From the NCBI GenBank assembly GCA_023388055.1, contig JAEWGW010000029.1, positions 1-64,000 of the forward strand: a DNA stretch of 64,000 nt, in the 5' to 3' direction. Source of the stretch: Bacillota bacterium (GTDB taxonomy: Bacteria; Bacillota; Bacilli; Paenibacillales; NBRC-103111). The translations under genes were made by a program, and so were the position numbers. Shown here one piece after another: positions 26,088-34,121 of the stretch. Each line of letters opens with the position of its first letter. The first letter of the stretch is position 1. The notes beneath the pieces are model-generated. The model had not been told where the DNA came from. It did not search any database and was given only the letters and a program-made list of their open reading frames with translations.

Positions 26088-26564
26088 ATGATCTTAGGTA
26101 ATTTGGATTCTTGGCAAAAGGAAGCGCATATCTATTCCAAGGCGCTGGCAAAAGGAATGGCTTTTATTCAGGAGAACCGGACCGGGGAGCTGGAGATTGG
26201 CCGCCACGAAATCGACGGTGACAAGATGTTCGCTCTGGTATCCGTAGCCGAAACGGAGCCGAAGCAGGACCGCAAGCCGGAAGCCCATGACCGCTACATC
26301 GATATCCAATATTTGGCTGGCGGTGTTGGCGAAGTCATCGGGGTGTCCCGCCGGTCTGCCGATTCTGTGCCCTCCGAGGATTACCTGGGCAGCCGGGATA
26401 TCGCCTTCTACACCGATGTGAAGGATGAAACCGATGTGCTTTTGCGTCCCGGCATGTTCGCTGTTTTCTTCCCGGATGACATCCACCGTCCCCTGTGCGC
26501 AGCGGGAGATACGGCCGATTCGGTGAAGAAGATCGTTGTGAAGATTGCGTTGGACATTCTGTAA
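26088..26564 (+). CDS. YhcH/YjgK/YiaL family protein
   Basis: A 158-residue single-domain cupin-like protein. The family is seen in GRHEIDGDKMFALV, EAHDRYIDIQYLAGG, and the metal-binding FAVFFPDDIHRPLCA with the conserved His. Family members are linked to sugar acid or sialic acid catabolism, or act as beta-subunits of sugar pathways; no such genes are near, so the role is open. ATG 26088 has AGAGGTG 9 bases upstream. It may share a transcript with the DGQHR pair 114 bases upstream. Confidence 0.85.
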   Translation: MILGNLDSWQKEAHIYSKALAKGMAFIQENRTGELEIGRHEIDGDKMFALVSVAETEPKQDRKPEAHDRYIDIQYLAGGVGEVIGVSRRSADSVPSEDYLGSRDIAFYTDVKDETDVLLRPGMFAVFFPDDIHRPLCAAGDTADSVKKIVVKIALDIL

Positions 26565-26613
26565 ATATTATGCACCGCCCATAGGGATACTCCACGAATA
26601 ATAAGCAACAGCA

Positions 26614-26654
26614 AACAGGCCTGTTTTGCCGGATATTGGCAGAACAGGCCTGTT
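26614..26654 (+). terminator. Long hairpin after the YhcH gene (terminator-like, no T run)
   Basis: A 17 bp near-perfect stem (AACAGGCCTGTTTTGCC with GGCAGAACAGGCCTGTT) around GGATATT. Each arm is itself palindromic (AACAGGCCTGTT). Confidence 0.45.
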
Positions 26655-26739
26655 GTTCCATGCCGCGGCTGTGCCGGGCTATTCGAAAGGACGTCCTAGT
26701 GGATAGTGCATGGTATGAGCCCGCTGATCCGGTTGGCTA

Positions 26740-26916
26740 CGGACACAGAGGCCGTTATTTGACTGGAATCGGCGCTTTTGCTCATTTTACGGACAGAGGG
26801 TACGCTATTTCCGCTAAAGTCTGCCCGCATAAGGACCTTTTGCCCAAATAACGGCTGCTGTGTCCGCAAGAACAAGAAAAGACCGTATTTCAGCCGAATA
26901 GCGGACGCTCTGTCCG
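26740..26916. repeat. Four-part spaced inverted element, family I, copy 2
   Basis: Forward motifs at 26740 and 26790, reverse at 26845 and 26895, 22 bp each. Start-to-start spacing is 50, 55 and 50 bp, identical to copy 1 at 4461. The first forward copy matches the reverse complement of the first reverse copy at 20 of 22 positions. It fills the gap between the YhcH gene and the convergent exonuclease gene. Confidence 0.85.
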
Positions 26917-27042
26917 TTAGGACCGTCACTGCCTCTGTCACACTTCTCATAGACTTGCAGCAGCTTTGTGTGGATTCGGGTGCTCTACCAAAAGTGCCAG
27001 GAATTGGCTTCGGAGCATTGCTGTCACTTTTGGGGGATTTAA

Positions 27043-27930
27043 TTACGCACCCAAGGAAGCGTCAAGCCGGATATTCAGCTCATACTGCTCCATGGAAGCG
27101 TGGAGCACATCATGCCGGATATTCAGCTGTAGCGCCTCCAGCGGAAGCTCGCCAAGCTCGGGGATATCCACGATGATGGTGGACAGCTCCTTGCTTAGGA
27201 AGCAGGATTCCTGTCCGGCCACCAGCTTCTTCCGGTGTTTGGTCAGGTGGGGCTCCAATTGGTCGATGGAGGCGTACAAGCTCTCCAGGCTGCCGTATTG
27301 CTGGATCAGAGGCAGGGCGGATTTTGCGCCGATGCCGGGGCAGCCCGGGATGTTGTCGCTGTTGTCCCCAAGAAGGGCCTTCACATCGGTCCACTGTCCC
27401 GGCACGATGCCGTAATCGCTCTGGAAGTGGGCGCAGGTGTAGACGGTTTCGCCCTGTTTGCCGGCAATAATCTGTGACGAGGTATCGCTTAGCAGCTGCA
27501 GCAGGTCCCGGTCATTGCTGTAAATAAAACAATGGTCCACCGGCCACCGGCAGGAAAAAGCGCCCAGCAGGTCATCTGCTTCATAAGGGGGCAAGGACAG
27601 CTGGTGCACGCCGATACTCTCCAGAATATCCCGGCAGCTCAGATATTGGTCCAGCAGAGGCTCGGGCAGCTCCGTCCGGGTAGCTTTGTAGGAGGCATAT
27701 TTCTGTCTGCGGGTGGTTTCCTCCCGCTTCACATCCCACAGGACGGACAGATGGGTGATCCGGTGCTCCCGGATCAGGTTGAACAGCTTCTGGTAGAACA
27801 CCCGGAGCGCATTATTGTAAACGCCGTTCTTATTCCTCAGTTGGTCGTTGGCCCTGTTGTACGATGTGGCAAAATGGGCCCTGCTCAGCAGGTTGAAGCC
27901 GTCGATGAGCAGGAGATGCTGCTGGTTCAT
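27043..27930 (-). CDS. 5'-3' exonuclease (DNA polymerase I N-terminal domain-like)
   Basis: A 295-residue stand-alone flap/5' nuclease. The metal-binding acidic residues appear in order: LLIDGFNLLSR, SVLWDVKREETTRR, YEADDLLGAFS, YSNDRDLLQL, and the helix-hairpin-helix GDNSDNIPGCPGIGAKSALPLIQQYGSLE (only the start and end matter). It should remove RNA primers or flaps, as YpcP does in Bacillus. AAAGGTG precedes the ATG. It is a single gene on the minus strand between plus-strand units. Confidence 0.9.
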   Translation of the reverse strand: MNQQHLLLIDGFNLLSRAHFATSYNRANDQLRNKNGVYNNALRVFYQKLFNLIREHRITHLSVLWDVKREETTRRQKYASYKATRTELPEPLLDQYLSCRDILESIGVHQLSLPPYEADDLLGAFSCRWPVDHCFIYSNDRDLLQLLSDTSSQIIAGKQGETVYTCAHFQSDYGIVPGQWTDVKALLGDNSDNIPGCPGIGAKSALPLIQQYGSLESLYASIDQLEPHLTKHRKKLVAGQESCFLSKELSTIIVDIPELGELPLEALQLNIRHDVLHASMEQYELNIRLDASLGA

Positions 27931-28119
27931 ACATTCACCTTTTTCCTTGAAAATCGCATAGTCATTTTTACTTGCTTCTTATTATCGCATTCCCGGCAGG
28001 GTTTCACAATGTTTGACACTGGAAATTGACCGAAATTCGACATAGACCAGGAATTTTTTCAATGCTATAATATTTGGTAAAGAAATCGTTTTCATTTTGC
28101 CATCAGAGGAGTGGGCTCC

Positions 28120-29382
28120 ATGGACTTTATGAACAGTTGGTCCTTCCGCAAAAAATTATTGGTGGGTTGCTACGGGTTGCTGGGGGTCGCAGAAATTCTG
28201 CAGCTGATTAAGACTTTTATCATGGGACATACCTTTTGGGAGTGGCTGATCCAGATGGTGATTACCTTTGGCATCGCGTTTCCGCTGATCCGCATGATCG
28301 AATCCAAACTTACCGAAACCGTGGAGCACATGACCCGGGTGGCTATGAATGTGGCCAAGGGAGATTTTTCCCAGAAGGTACGTATTGAAAGCAATGACGC
28401 CTTCGGCGATTTGGGCAATGCCTTAAACCAGATGATCGACAAGCTGCGGGGTATTCTGAAGGATACCACAGGCATCGCCAGACAGGTATCCGACACCACC
28501 ATCAGCATCCGCAACAAAAGCCAGGAGTTCCGGGATGTGCTGGGCCAGGTGGCGGTATCCACCAACGAGCTGGCAGTGGGCGCAAGCTCCATTTCGGAGG
28601 ATGTATCGGATATGACGGGCTCCGTCCGTGATATAGAGGGAAAGGTGGAGGCCTTCGCCAATTCCGCCAGGTCCATGAATGACAAGTCCGGCTTGATGAT
28701 TACGCTGGTGGAGAAAGGGCGCAACGCCGTTGAAGGCCAAGGCATGGGAATGAAGAGCAACATTGCCGCTACATTGGCAGTGGCCGCCACCATCAAGGAG
28801 CTGGCCGTGCAAGCGGAGGGCATTACCAAGATCACCCGCACCATCAAGGATATCGCCGAACAGACCAACCTTCTGTCCCTGAACGCCTCCATCGAGGCGG
28901 CAAGAGCCGGAGAGCATGGCCGGGGTTTTGCCGTAGTGGCCCAGCAGGTGCGCAACCTGGCGGAGGAATCCACCCAAGCTACCAAGGAAGTGTTCAACCT
29001 GGTCAACCGGATTCAAACCGGTGTGAAGGAAGCCAGCGAGAATATCAAGGCCAATGAAGAGATCGTGAACATGCAAAGCGGAATGATCGAGGAAACCGCC
29101 CAGGTGTTCAATGAGATTGTGGAAAGCATCCAATACATAACCGAGTCCATCCACAGCTTCAATCAGGAAAGTGTGATTATGCTGGATGGCGCCAGAAAAA
29201 TTTCTACGGCTATCGAGAATATCTCGGCCATTACCCAGCAGTCCGCAGCGGGCACGGAGGAGGTATCCGCCTCCATGAACGAGCAGATCGCCTCCATTCA
29301 GGACATGACGGATCAGGCGGACCGAATGAGCCAGGTTTCCGGCCAGATGCTGAGGACGATCCAGATTTTCCGGCTGGAATGA
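28120..29382 (+). CDS. Methyl-accepting chemotaxis-type signalling protein without external sensor
   Basis: A 420-residue protein with two close N-terminal membrane segments (about 12-30 and 40-60) and practically no extracytoplasmic loop, then a HAMP domain (about 60-115) and a long MCP coiled coil. The hairpin tip DIAEQTNLLSLNASIEAARAGEHGRGFAVVA is intact, as needed for CheA/CheW binding. It probably senses membrane or cytoplasmic state. ATG 28120 has GAGGA 9 bases upstream; GTG 28111 is in frame. No other chemotaxis genes are nearby. Confidence 0.88.
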   Translation: MDFMNSWSFRKKLLVGCYGLLGVAEILQLIKTFIMGHTFWEWLIQMVITFGIAFPLIRMIESKLTETVEHMTRVAMNVAKGDFSQKVRIESNDAFGDLGNALNQMIDKLRGILKDTTGIARQVSDTTISIRNKSQEFRDVLGQVAVSTNELAVGASSISEDVSDMTGSVRDIEGKVEAFANSARSMNDKSGLMITLVEKGRNAVEGQGMGMKSNIAATLAVAATIKELAVQAEGITKITRTIKDIAEQTNLLSLNASIEAARAGEHGRGFAVVAQQVRNLAEESTQATKEVFNLVNRIQTGVKEASENIKANEEIVNMQSGMIEETAQVFNEIVESIQYITESIHSFNQESVIMLDGARKISTAIENISAITQQSAAGTEEVSASMNEQIASIQDMTDQADRMSQVSGQMLRTIQIFRLE

Positions 29383-29440
29383 TTGCAGGAACGGGAAGCT
29401 GTGCGCTATTCTTATCTTGAACATGTTTGAGCTGCATAAG

Positions 29441-29470
29441 CCGCTTCGCTCCTTTGAGCGAGGCGGTTTT
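29441..29470 (+). terminator. Probable terminator after the chemoreceptor gene
   Basis: A 10 bp stem CCGCTTCGCT/AGCGAGGCGG (one G-T pair) and TTTT, 28 bases before the next gene. Confidence 0.55.
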
Positions 29471-29498
29471 CATATTAAACCGGGTGGGGATAGAGAGA

Positions 29499-30500
29499 AT
29501 GATATCCATATTGGAGATACAAAGGCTTAACAAGCAGTTCGGCAGCAGGACGGTGCTGCGGGATGTGGAGTTTGTATTGGCTGCCGGTGACGCTGCTGTG
29601 CTCTCCGGTCCCAATGGCAGCGGCAAAAGCACACTGCTGCGGATTATCGCAGGACTGCTAACTCCGGATTCGGGAACGGTCCGGCTTGCGGACGTAAGCG
29701 GCACTGGGGAACATGCTGTGTGGGGAATCGGGCAGGACGAACGGGGACAGGCACGGCGAAAATGGGGCAGGACAAGCTCCGGCTCGGGATTAAGCCGGCG
29801 GATCGGTCTTGTGCCGGAACGGATGCCGGTTCTGCGCTTCAGTCCGGTAGAGTATCTGACGCATATGGGGGCGGTTCGCGGGATGCCTGCGGCCCGGCTG
29901 CGGGAACGCACGGGAGAACTGCTTGCCCTGTGCGGACTGGAGTTTGCCAAGGATGCGCCGATCCGTTTCTTTTCCAAGGGGATGCTGCAAAAGGTGGGCA
30001 TCATGCAGGCAATGCTGGAGCAGCCGTCCCTGCTTCTGATGGATGAACCCTTCTCCGGCTTGGATGTGAACGCACAGGAAGATCTAATCCGTATTCTCCG
30101 GCAGCTGAAATCCGGGGGAACCGGGCTGCTGTTCGCCTCCCACGAACCCGGGCTGGCGGCACGGGTCGCAAACCGGCAGCTTGTCCTTGACGGACGTGGT
30201 GCGGTGGAGTCGCGGGAGCTGGAACAGCCGGCAGCGGGGGAATATGGTGTTTTGGTGCTGACCCTGGGGATCGGTACAGATGCGGCGGCGGATATAGCCC
30301 TGCAGCATGGAGGCGGTTGTCCATGGGGAAGGGCGGAGGAAGGTGTTTGGTTCCGGCCTGAGCTCCGCTTCCGGGACAAGCTTCTCCTGGCGGTGCTGCA
30401 GGCGGGAGGCGGGGTATTAAGTGTACAATCCGGGGAAGCCGGTGCCGGGGGAGACTTCGGCAGGCTCCGTATTGAGGCGGGGGAGGGTGAGCGGCAATGA
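29499..30500 (+). CDS. ABC transporter ATP-binding protein
   Basis: An ABC ATPase with Walker A GPNGSGKSTLLRIIAGLL near residue 40, signature FFSKGMLQKVG (a CcmA-like SKGM variant instead of SGGQ), Walker B LLLMDEPFSGLD, and switch His in FASHEP. At 333 residues it has ~100 residues beyond the ATPase core with no recognised domain. The SKGM signature is common in two-component exporters. Start ATG 29499 was chosen by similarity to family N-termini (ILEIQRLNKQFG). Its stop overlaps the permease start (ATGA). Confidence 0.85.
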   Translation: MISILEIQRLNKQFGSRTVLRDVEFVLAAGDAAVLSGPNGSGKSTLLRIIAGLLTPDSGTVRLADVSGTGEHAVWGIGQDERGQARRKWGRTSSGSGLSRRIGLVPERMPVLRFSPVEYLTHMGAVRGMPAARLRERTGELLALCGLEFAKDAPIRFFSKGMLQKVGIMQAMLEQPSLLLMDEPFSGLDVNAQEDLIRILRQLKSGGTGLLFASHEPGLAARVANRQLVLDGRGAVESRELEQPAAGEYGVLVLTLGIGTDAAADIALQHGGGCPWGRAEEGVWFRPELRFRDKLLLAVLQAGGGVLSVQSGEAGAGGDFGRLRIEAGEGERQ

Positions 30501-31201
30501 TTGCTTTGGTCAAATATATGCTTACCGATCTCCACCGCTCCAACCGGTATTTTATGCCAGTGGTTTGTTACGGTCTTCTTGTGCTGTGGATGTACTCCGT
30601 CCGGCCCAATCCGGTGCTGGAAAGCTACAGCGTAACGGTGGCGATGGCCTTCGGCAGTGCGTTATGGTTTGGCTTTATGGCCGAGGGTTCGGAGGCCCCG
30701 GTGCAGCGGGAGCTGACCATGCTCCATGCCGGAGGCTGGAGGCGTTACGGCTGCGGTCGGCTGCTGCTGCTTGGGATATGGGGCTTGGCGTTCTCCATAT
30801 GGGGGACGCTGGTTCCGGTAGTTTCAGGCGCCTTCGAAAGAAGCCCAACCGTCTTGGAGCTTGGGCTTTCCCTCTACGGCCACGTGATCGCCTTCCTGTT
30901 GGGGGCGGTTATCAGCTGGCTGTTGGCGGTTCTGGGCGTTAAGCCCAAAAGCAGGCTGGTGATGGCGATGGTCATTCTGGCGCTGGCTTTGGCAGCGGGA
31001 GGGCTGGAGTCCGCCCTGCCATCCTGGGCTGGCTGGGGGACGTGGCTGATTCCGCCGGCTTACCGCCTGATGCATGTGATAGCCAAGTATCCGTCCATGC
31101 ATCCGGGAGCGGCCGTTTTCTGGTTTTTGTACCCGTTGGCGTATGCGGGGCTGCTGCTGGTTCCGGTTATGCAATATTTGCCGCTGCAGGGCTCCCGGTG
31201 A
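30497..31201 (+). CDS. ABC transporter membrane protein
   Basis: A 234-residue protein with about six hydrophobic segments (for example FMPVVCYGLLVLWMY, VIAFLLGAVISWLLAVLG, AAVFWFLYPLAYAGLLLVPV). It overlaps the ATPase gene by four bases, so the two form a transporter; the substrate is unknown. There is no family motif that I recognise, as is usual for ABC-2-like permeases. Confidence 0.78.
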   Translation: MIALVKYMLTDLHRSNRYFMPVVCYGLLVLWMYSVRPNPVLESYSVTVAMAFGSALWFGFMAEGSEAPVQRELTMLHAGGWRRYGCGRLLLLGIWGLAFSIWGTLVPVVSGAFERSPTVLELGLSLYGHVIAFLLGAVISWLLAVLGVKPKSRLVMAMVILALALAAGGLESALPSWAGWGTWLIPPAYRLMHVIAKYPSMHPGAAVFWFLYPLAYAGLLLVPVMQYLPLQGSR

Positions 31202-31284
31202 TTTTGGATTTTCTTTTGCGCTTAAACGTGCTAAAATTATAAAAACATTAAACTATGGATTGGCAGGAAGGAGATTTTTGCATC

Positions 31285-32970
31285 ATGTTAAAAGGTTCGA
31301 AACGCAGCGATATGATTACCAAGGGCTTTGACCGCGCGCCTCACCGCAGTCTGCTCCGGGCCGCCGGCGTGAAGGATGAGGATTTCGGGAAGCCTTTTAT
31401 CGCCGTATGCAATTCATATATTGATATTGTGCCGGGCCATATCCATCTCCAGGAATTCGGTAAAATTGTCAAGGAGGCCATCCGTGAGGCAGGCGGCGTC
31501 CCCTTCGAATTCAACACCATCGGTGTGGACGACGGTATCGCCATGGGGCATATCGGCATGCGCTATTCCCTGCCCAGCCGTGAGATTATTGCGGATTCGG
31601 TGGAAACAGTAGTAGCTGCCCACTGGTTTGACGGCATGGTCTGTATCCCTAACTGTGACAAAATCACGCCGGGCATGATGATGGGCGCACTGCGTCTGAA
31701 TATCCCCACCATCTTCGTCAGCGGCGGGCCGATGGCTGCGGGTAAGGACAAGAATGGGCGTTCCATCAACCTGAACAGCGTGTTTGAGGGCGTTGGCGCC
31801 CATCAAGCAGGCATTATCGACGACAATACCCTGGAAGAGCTGGAGCGTTACGGCTGTCCGTCCTGCGGCTCCTGCTCCGGTATGTTCACTGCCAACTCCA
31901 TGAATTGTCTGGCTGAGGGCCTGGGTCTGGCACTGCCGGGCAATGGCACGATTCTGGCAACCTGGGAGGAGCGCAAGGAGTTTGTGAGGCGCTCCGCCAA
32001 ACAACTGATGAAGATCATCGAGCTGGACATAAAGCCCCGTGATATTGTGACCGAGCAGGCGATCGACAATGCCTTTGCTTTGGACATGGCCATGGGCGGC
32101 TCCACCAATACCGTTTTGCATACTCTGGCTTTGGCCCAGGAAGCGGGCATCGAATATTCCGTGGCACGGATTAATGAAAAGGCGAAGGTGGTTCCCCATC
32201 TGGCTAAAATGGCTCCGGCCTCTGATTACCATATGGAAGATCTTCACAATGCAGGCGGCATCAGTGCCATTCTGAATGAGCTGTTCAAGAAGGAAGGCGT
32301 GCTGGACGGCAGCTGTATGACCGTTACCGGCAAAACCCTGCGTGAAAATGTGGAAGGCTGCGAGATCAAGAACCGCGACGTGATCCATACGCTGGATAAT
32401 GCCCACAGCCAGCAGGGCGGCTTGTCCGTATTGTTCGGCAATATCGCGCCTGAGGGCTGCGTCATCAAGGTAGGCGCTGTGGACAAGTCAGTAGGCAGCT
32501 TCTTCTCGGGCCAAGCCATCTGCTTTGATTCTCAGGATGAAACGCTGGCAGGCATTGCCTCCGGCAAGGTAAAGGCGGGACATGTGGTGATCGTGCGGTA
32601 TGAAGGGCCCAAGGGCGGTCCCGGCATGCCGGAAATGCTGGCTCCCACCTCGCAGATTGTTGGCATGGGTCTAGGCGCCAAGGTTGCCCTGCTGACCGAT
32701 GGCCGTTTCTCCGGAGCGTCCCGCGGCATGAGCATCGGCCATGTTTCACCGGAAGCGGCGGAGGGCGGCCCCATCGCCTTCGTCGAGGATGGCGATACCA
32801 TCGAGATCGATCTGGCTAACCGCACCATTATGCTGAAGGTGAGCGACGAGGAACTGGAGAAGCGCCGCGCCGCCTGGAAGGGCTTCGAGCCCAAGGTGAA
32901 AACCGGTTACCTGGCCCGCTACTCGAAGCTGGTTACCAACGCCAGCTCCGGCGGTGTGCTGAAGATCTAA
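31285..32970 (+). CDS. ilvD: Dihydroxy-acid dehydratase
   Basis: A 561-residue Fe-S enzyme for valine, isoleucine and pantothenate synthesis; it dehydrates dihydroxy acids to 2-keto acids. The iron-sulphur ligands are seen in CNSYIDIVPGH, CIPNCDKITPGM, and CGSCSGMFTANSMN, and GGSTNTVLH and GRFSGASRGMSIGHVSPEA are strongly conserved. ATG 31285 follows GGAAGGAG; an upstream in-frame ATG at 31255 lacks conservation. It is followed by a terminator, so it is a single-gene unit. Confidence 0.96.
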   Translation: MLKGSKRSDMITKGFDRAPHRSLLRAAGVKDEDFGKPFIAVCNSYIDIVPGHIHLQEFGKIVKEAIREAGGVPFEFNTIGVDDGIAMGHIGMRYSLPSREIIADSVETVVAAHWFDGMVCIPNCDKITPGMMMGALRLNIPTIFVSGGPMAAGKDKNGRSINLNSVFEGVGAHQAGIIDDNTLEELERYGCPSCGSCSGMFTANSMNCLAEGLGLALPGNGTILATWEERKEFVRRSAKQLMKIIELDIKPRDIVTEQAIDNAFALDMAMGGSTNTVLHTLALAQEAGIEYSVARINEKAKVVPHLAKMAPASDYHMEDLHNAGGISAILNELFKKEGVLDGSCMTVTGKTLRENVEGCEIKNRDVIHTLDNAHSQQGGLSVLFGNIAPEGCVIKVGAVDKSVGSFFSGQAICFDSQDETLAGIASGKVKAGHVVIVRYEGPKGGPGMPEMLAPTSQIVGMGLGAKVALLTDGRFSGASRGMSIGHVSPEAAEGGPIAFVEDGDTIEIDLANRTIMLKVSDEELEKRRAAWKGFEPKVKTGYLARYSKLVTNASSGGVLKI

Positions 32971-32992
32971 GGATTACCCGCACAAATTGAAT

Positions 32993-33036
32993 AAGCTGCT
33001 TGCCCGGCCGTATTGCGCTGGGAAGCAGCTTTTTTT
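32993..33036 (+). terminator. Intrinsic terminator after ilvD
   Basis: A 9 bp stem AAGCTGCTT/AAGCAGCTT with a 21-base loop, followed by six or seven T. Confidence 0.75.
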
Positions 33037-33101
33037 GTTCACGTGCTGAGGCGGTGCATAGATAACAGTACAACCGGTCGCTCCCCAGCGGGGGGATTCT
33101 C

Positions 33102-33234
33102 CAACGGAACTCAGAGACTCTTAGAGCATCAATCGAGCCCATTTTCAGGTTTATCGGAACTGAGCGACTCTTGGACCGGTGTTTCCGCATATTTTTGACG
33201 GTTTCTCTCGGCTCAGGGCCTGTCAGTTCCGTTA
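33102..33234. repeat. Four-part element, family II, truncated copy (three motifs)
   Basis: Forward motifs at 33102 and 33152 and a degenerate reverse motif at 33212, giving spacing 50 and 60 as at 13 kb. The fourth motif would fall at 33262, inside the 3' end of the DUF3055 gene, and is absent. Confidence 0.7.
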
Positions 33235-33244
33235 CAGCGCTGTT

Positions 33245-33547
33245 CTAGATATCTGTAAAGTTGATCATTCCAATAATTTCCGACAGAAAGGCGCGGAGCT
33301 CCTCAGCTTCGTCGGCGGCCAGTTGGTATACATGCTCCAGGTACCCTTCCTCCTCCAGATCGTCGGGGCCGAGTATGGCGATTTTGCCGGTCTGCAGGTC
33401 CGCCACCAGCTGTTTGCCGAAGAACCGGCTTGTGGAGGTAATCGCCAGATCAAACCGCTTGACGCTGGGGCCTACAAAGCTGACAAAGCGGGTGGAGGAT
33501 TCCTCGGTCATGTCATACAAATAATCCAATTGGTTGGCTGCCGTCAT
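33245..33547 (-). CDS. DUF3055 family protein
   Basis: A 100-residue protein of unknown function. The family pattern YLYDMTEESSTRFVSFVG, RFDLAITSTSRFFGKQLVADLQTGKIAILG and GYLEHVYQL-x5-EAEEL fits DUF3055, found in Bacilli. I start at 33547 because GGGAGGT lies 8 bases upstream; longer frames upstream look non-coding. No neighbours suggest a role. Confidence 0.8.
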   Translation of the reverse strand: MTAANQLDYLYDMTEESSTRFVSFVGPSVKRFDLAITSTSRFFGKQLVADLQTGKIAILGPDDLEEEGYLEHVYQLAADEAEELRAFLSEIIGMINFTDI

Positions 33548-33707
33548 TCGTTCGTACCTCCCATCTTTTGGTGGCTTCATCATACCATAGGGGCTTTCAC
33601 CGGGTAAAATAATACGGGTTCGCCGGAGGGTGGAACAGGGCATTACAAGGTTAAGCGGCAACAGTGGCAGGGTGCATAGTATGAGTAACTTTCGGCAGCT
33701 GCGCGGA

Positions 33708-33885
33708 TTATACTCGAAATTTCATATCCAGCTGGCCTGAGTTGGCTCTAGGAGCAGTGTTATACTCGAAAAATCATATATAATCGTCTCTGAAGGGTGA
33801 TGTCCCGGGGATTATATATGAAATTTCATATATAATGTGCCCGAATCTGCCTAACGGAGGAAATAAACTCGAAATTTCATATACA
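33708..33885. repeat. Four-part spaced element, family IV (loose)
   Basis: Four copies of a ~20 bp motif with the palindromic core GAAATTTC (TATACTCGAAATTTCATAT type) at 33708, 33760, 33816 and 33864. Orientation is forward, forward, reverse, forward, and spacing 52, 56 and 48 bp. It occupies most of the 570 bp gap between the DUF3055 and HRDC genes; no gene is visible in the gap. Confidence 0.65.
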
Positions 33886-34022
33886 GCATGCAAGCGGAAG
33901 TATGGAGGTGTGCGTGACTGGGCTATGGGCTGAAGCAATGAGCTGCCCACAGGAAATCCGTCACCCCTATTGCCAGCATCCGGTACTTATGCTAAAGTAT
34001 AGGTAACTTCAAGTATCGGAGG

Positions 34023-34065
34023 AAGCACCTCTTACGCCTGGCCTGGCGTGAGGGGTGCTTTTTTT
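34023..34065 (+). terminator. Strong intrinsic terminator upstream of the HRDC gene
   Basis: A 16 bp stem AAGCACCTCTTACGCC/GGCGTGAGGGGTGCTT, 5-6 base loop and seven T. No plus-strand gene precedes it within 1 kb, so it ends either a leader transcript of the HRDC gene or an independent small RNA. Confidence 0.8.
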
Positions 34066-34121
34066 GCGCTTCTGCAGCCGGGCTGGGGCTTGAAGCCACA
34101 ACCTGCAGGGAGGCGAAGAGG

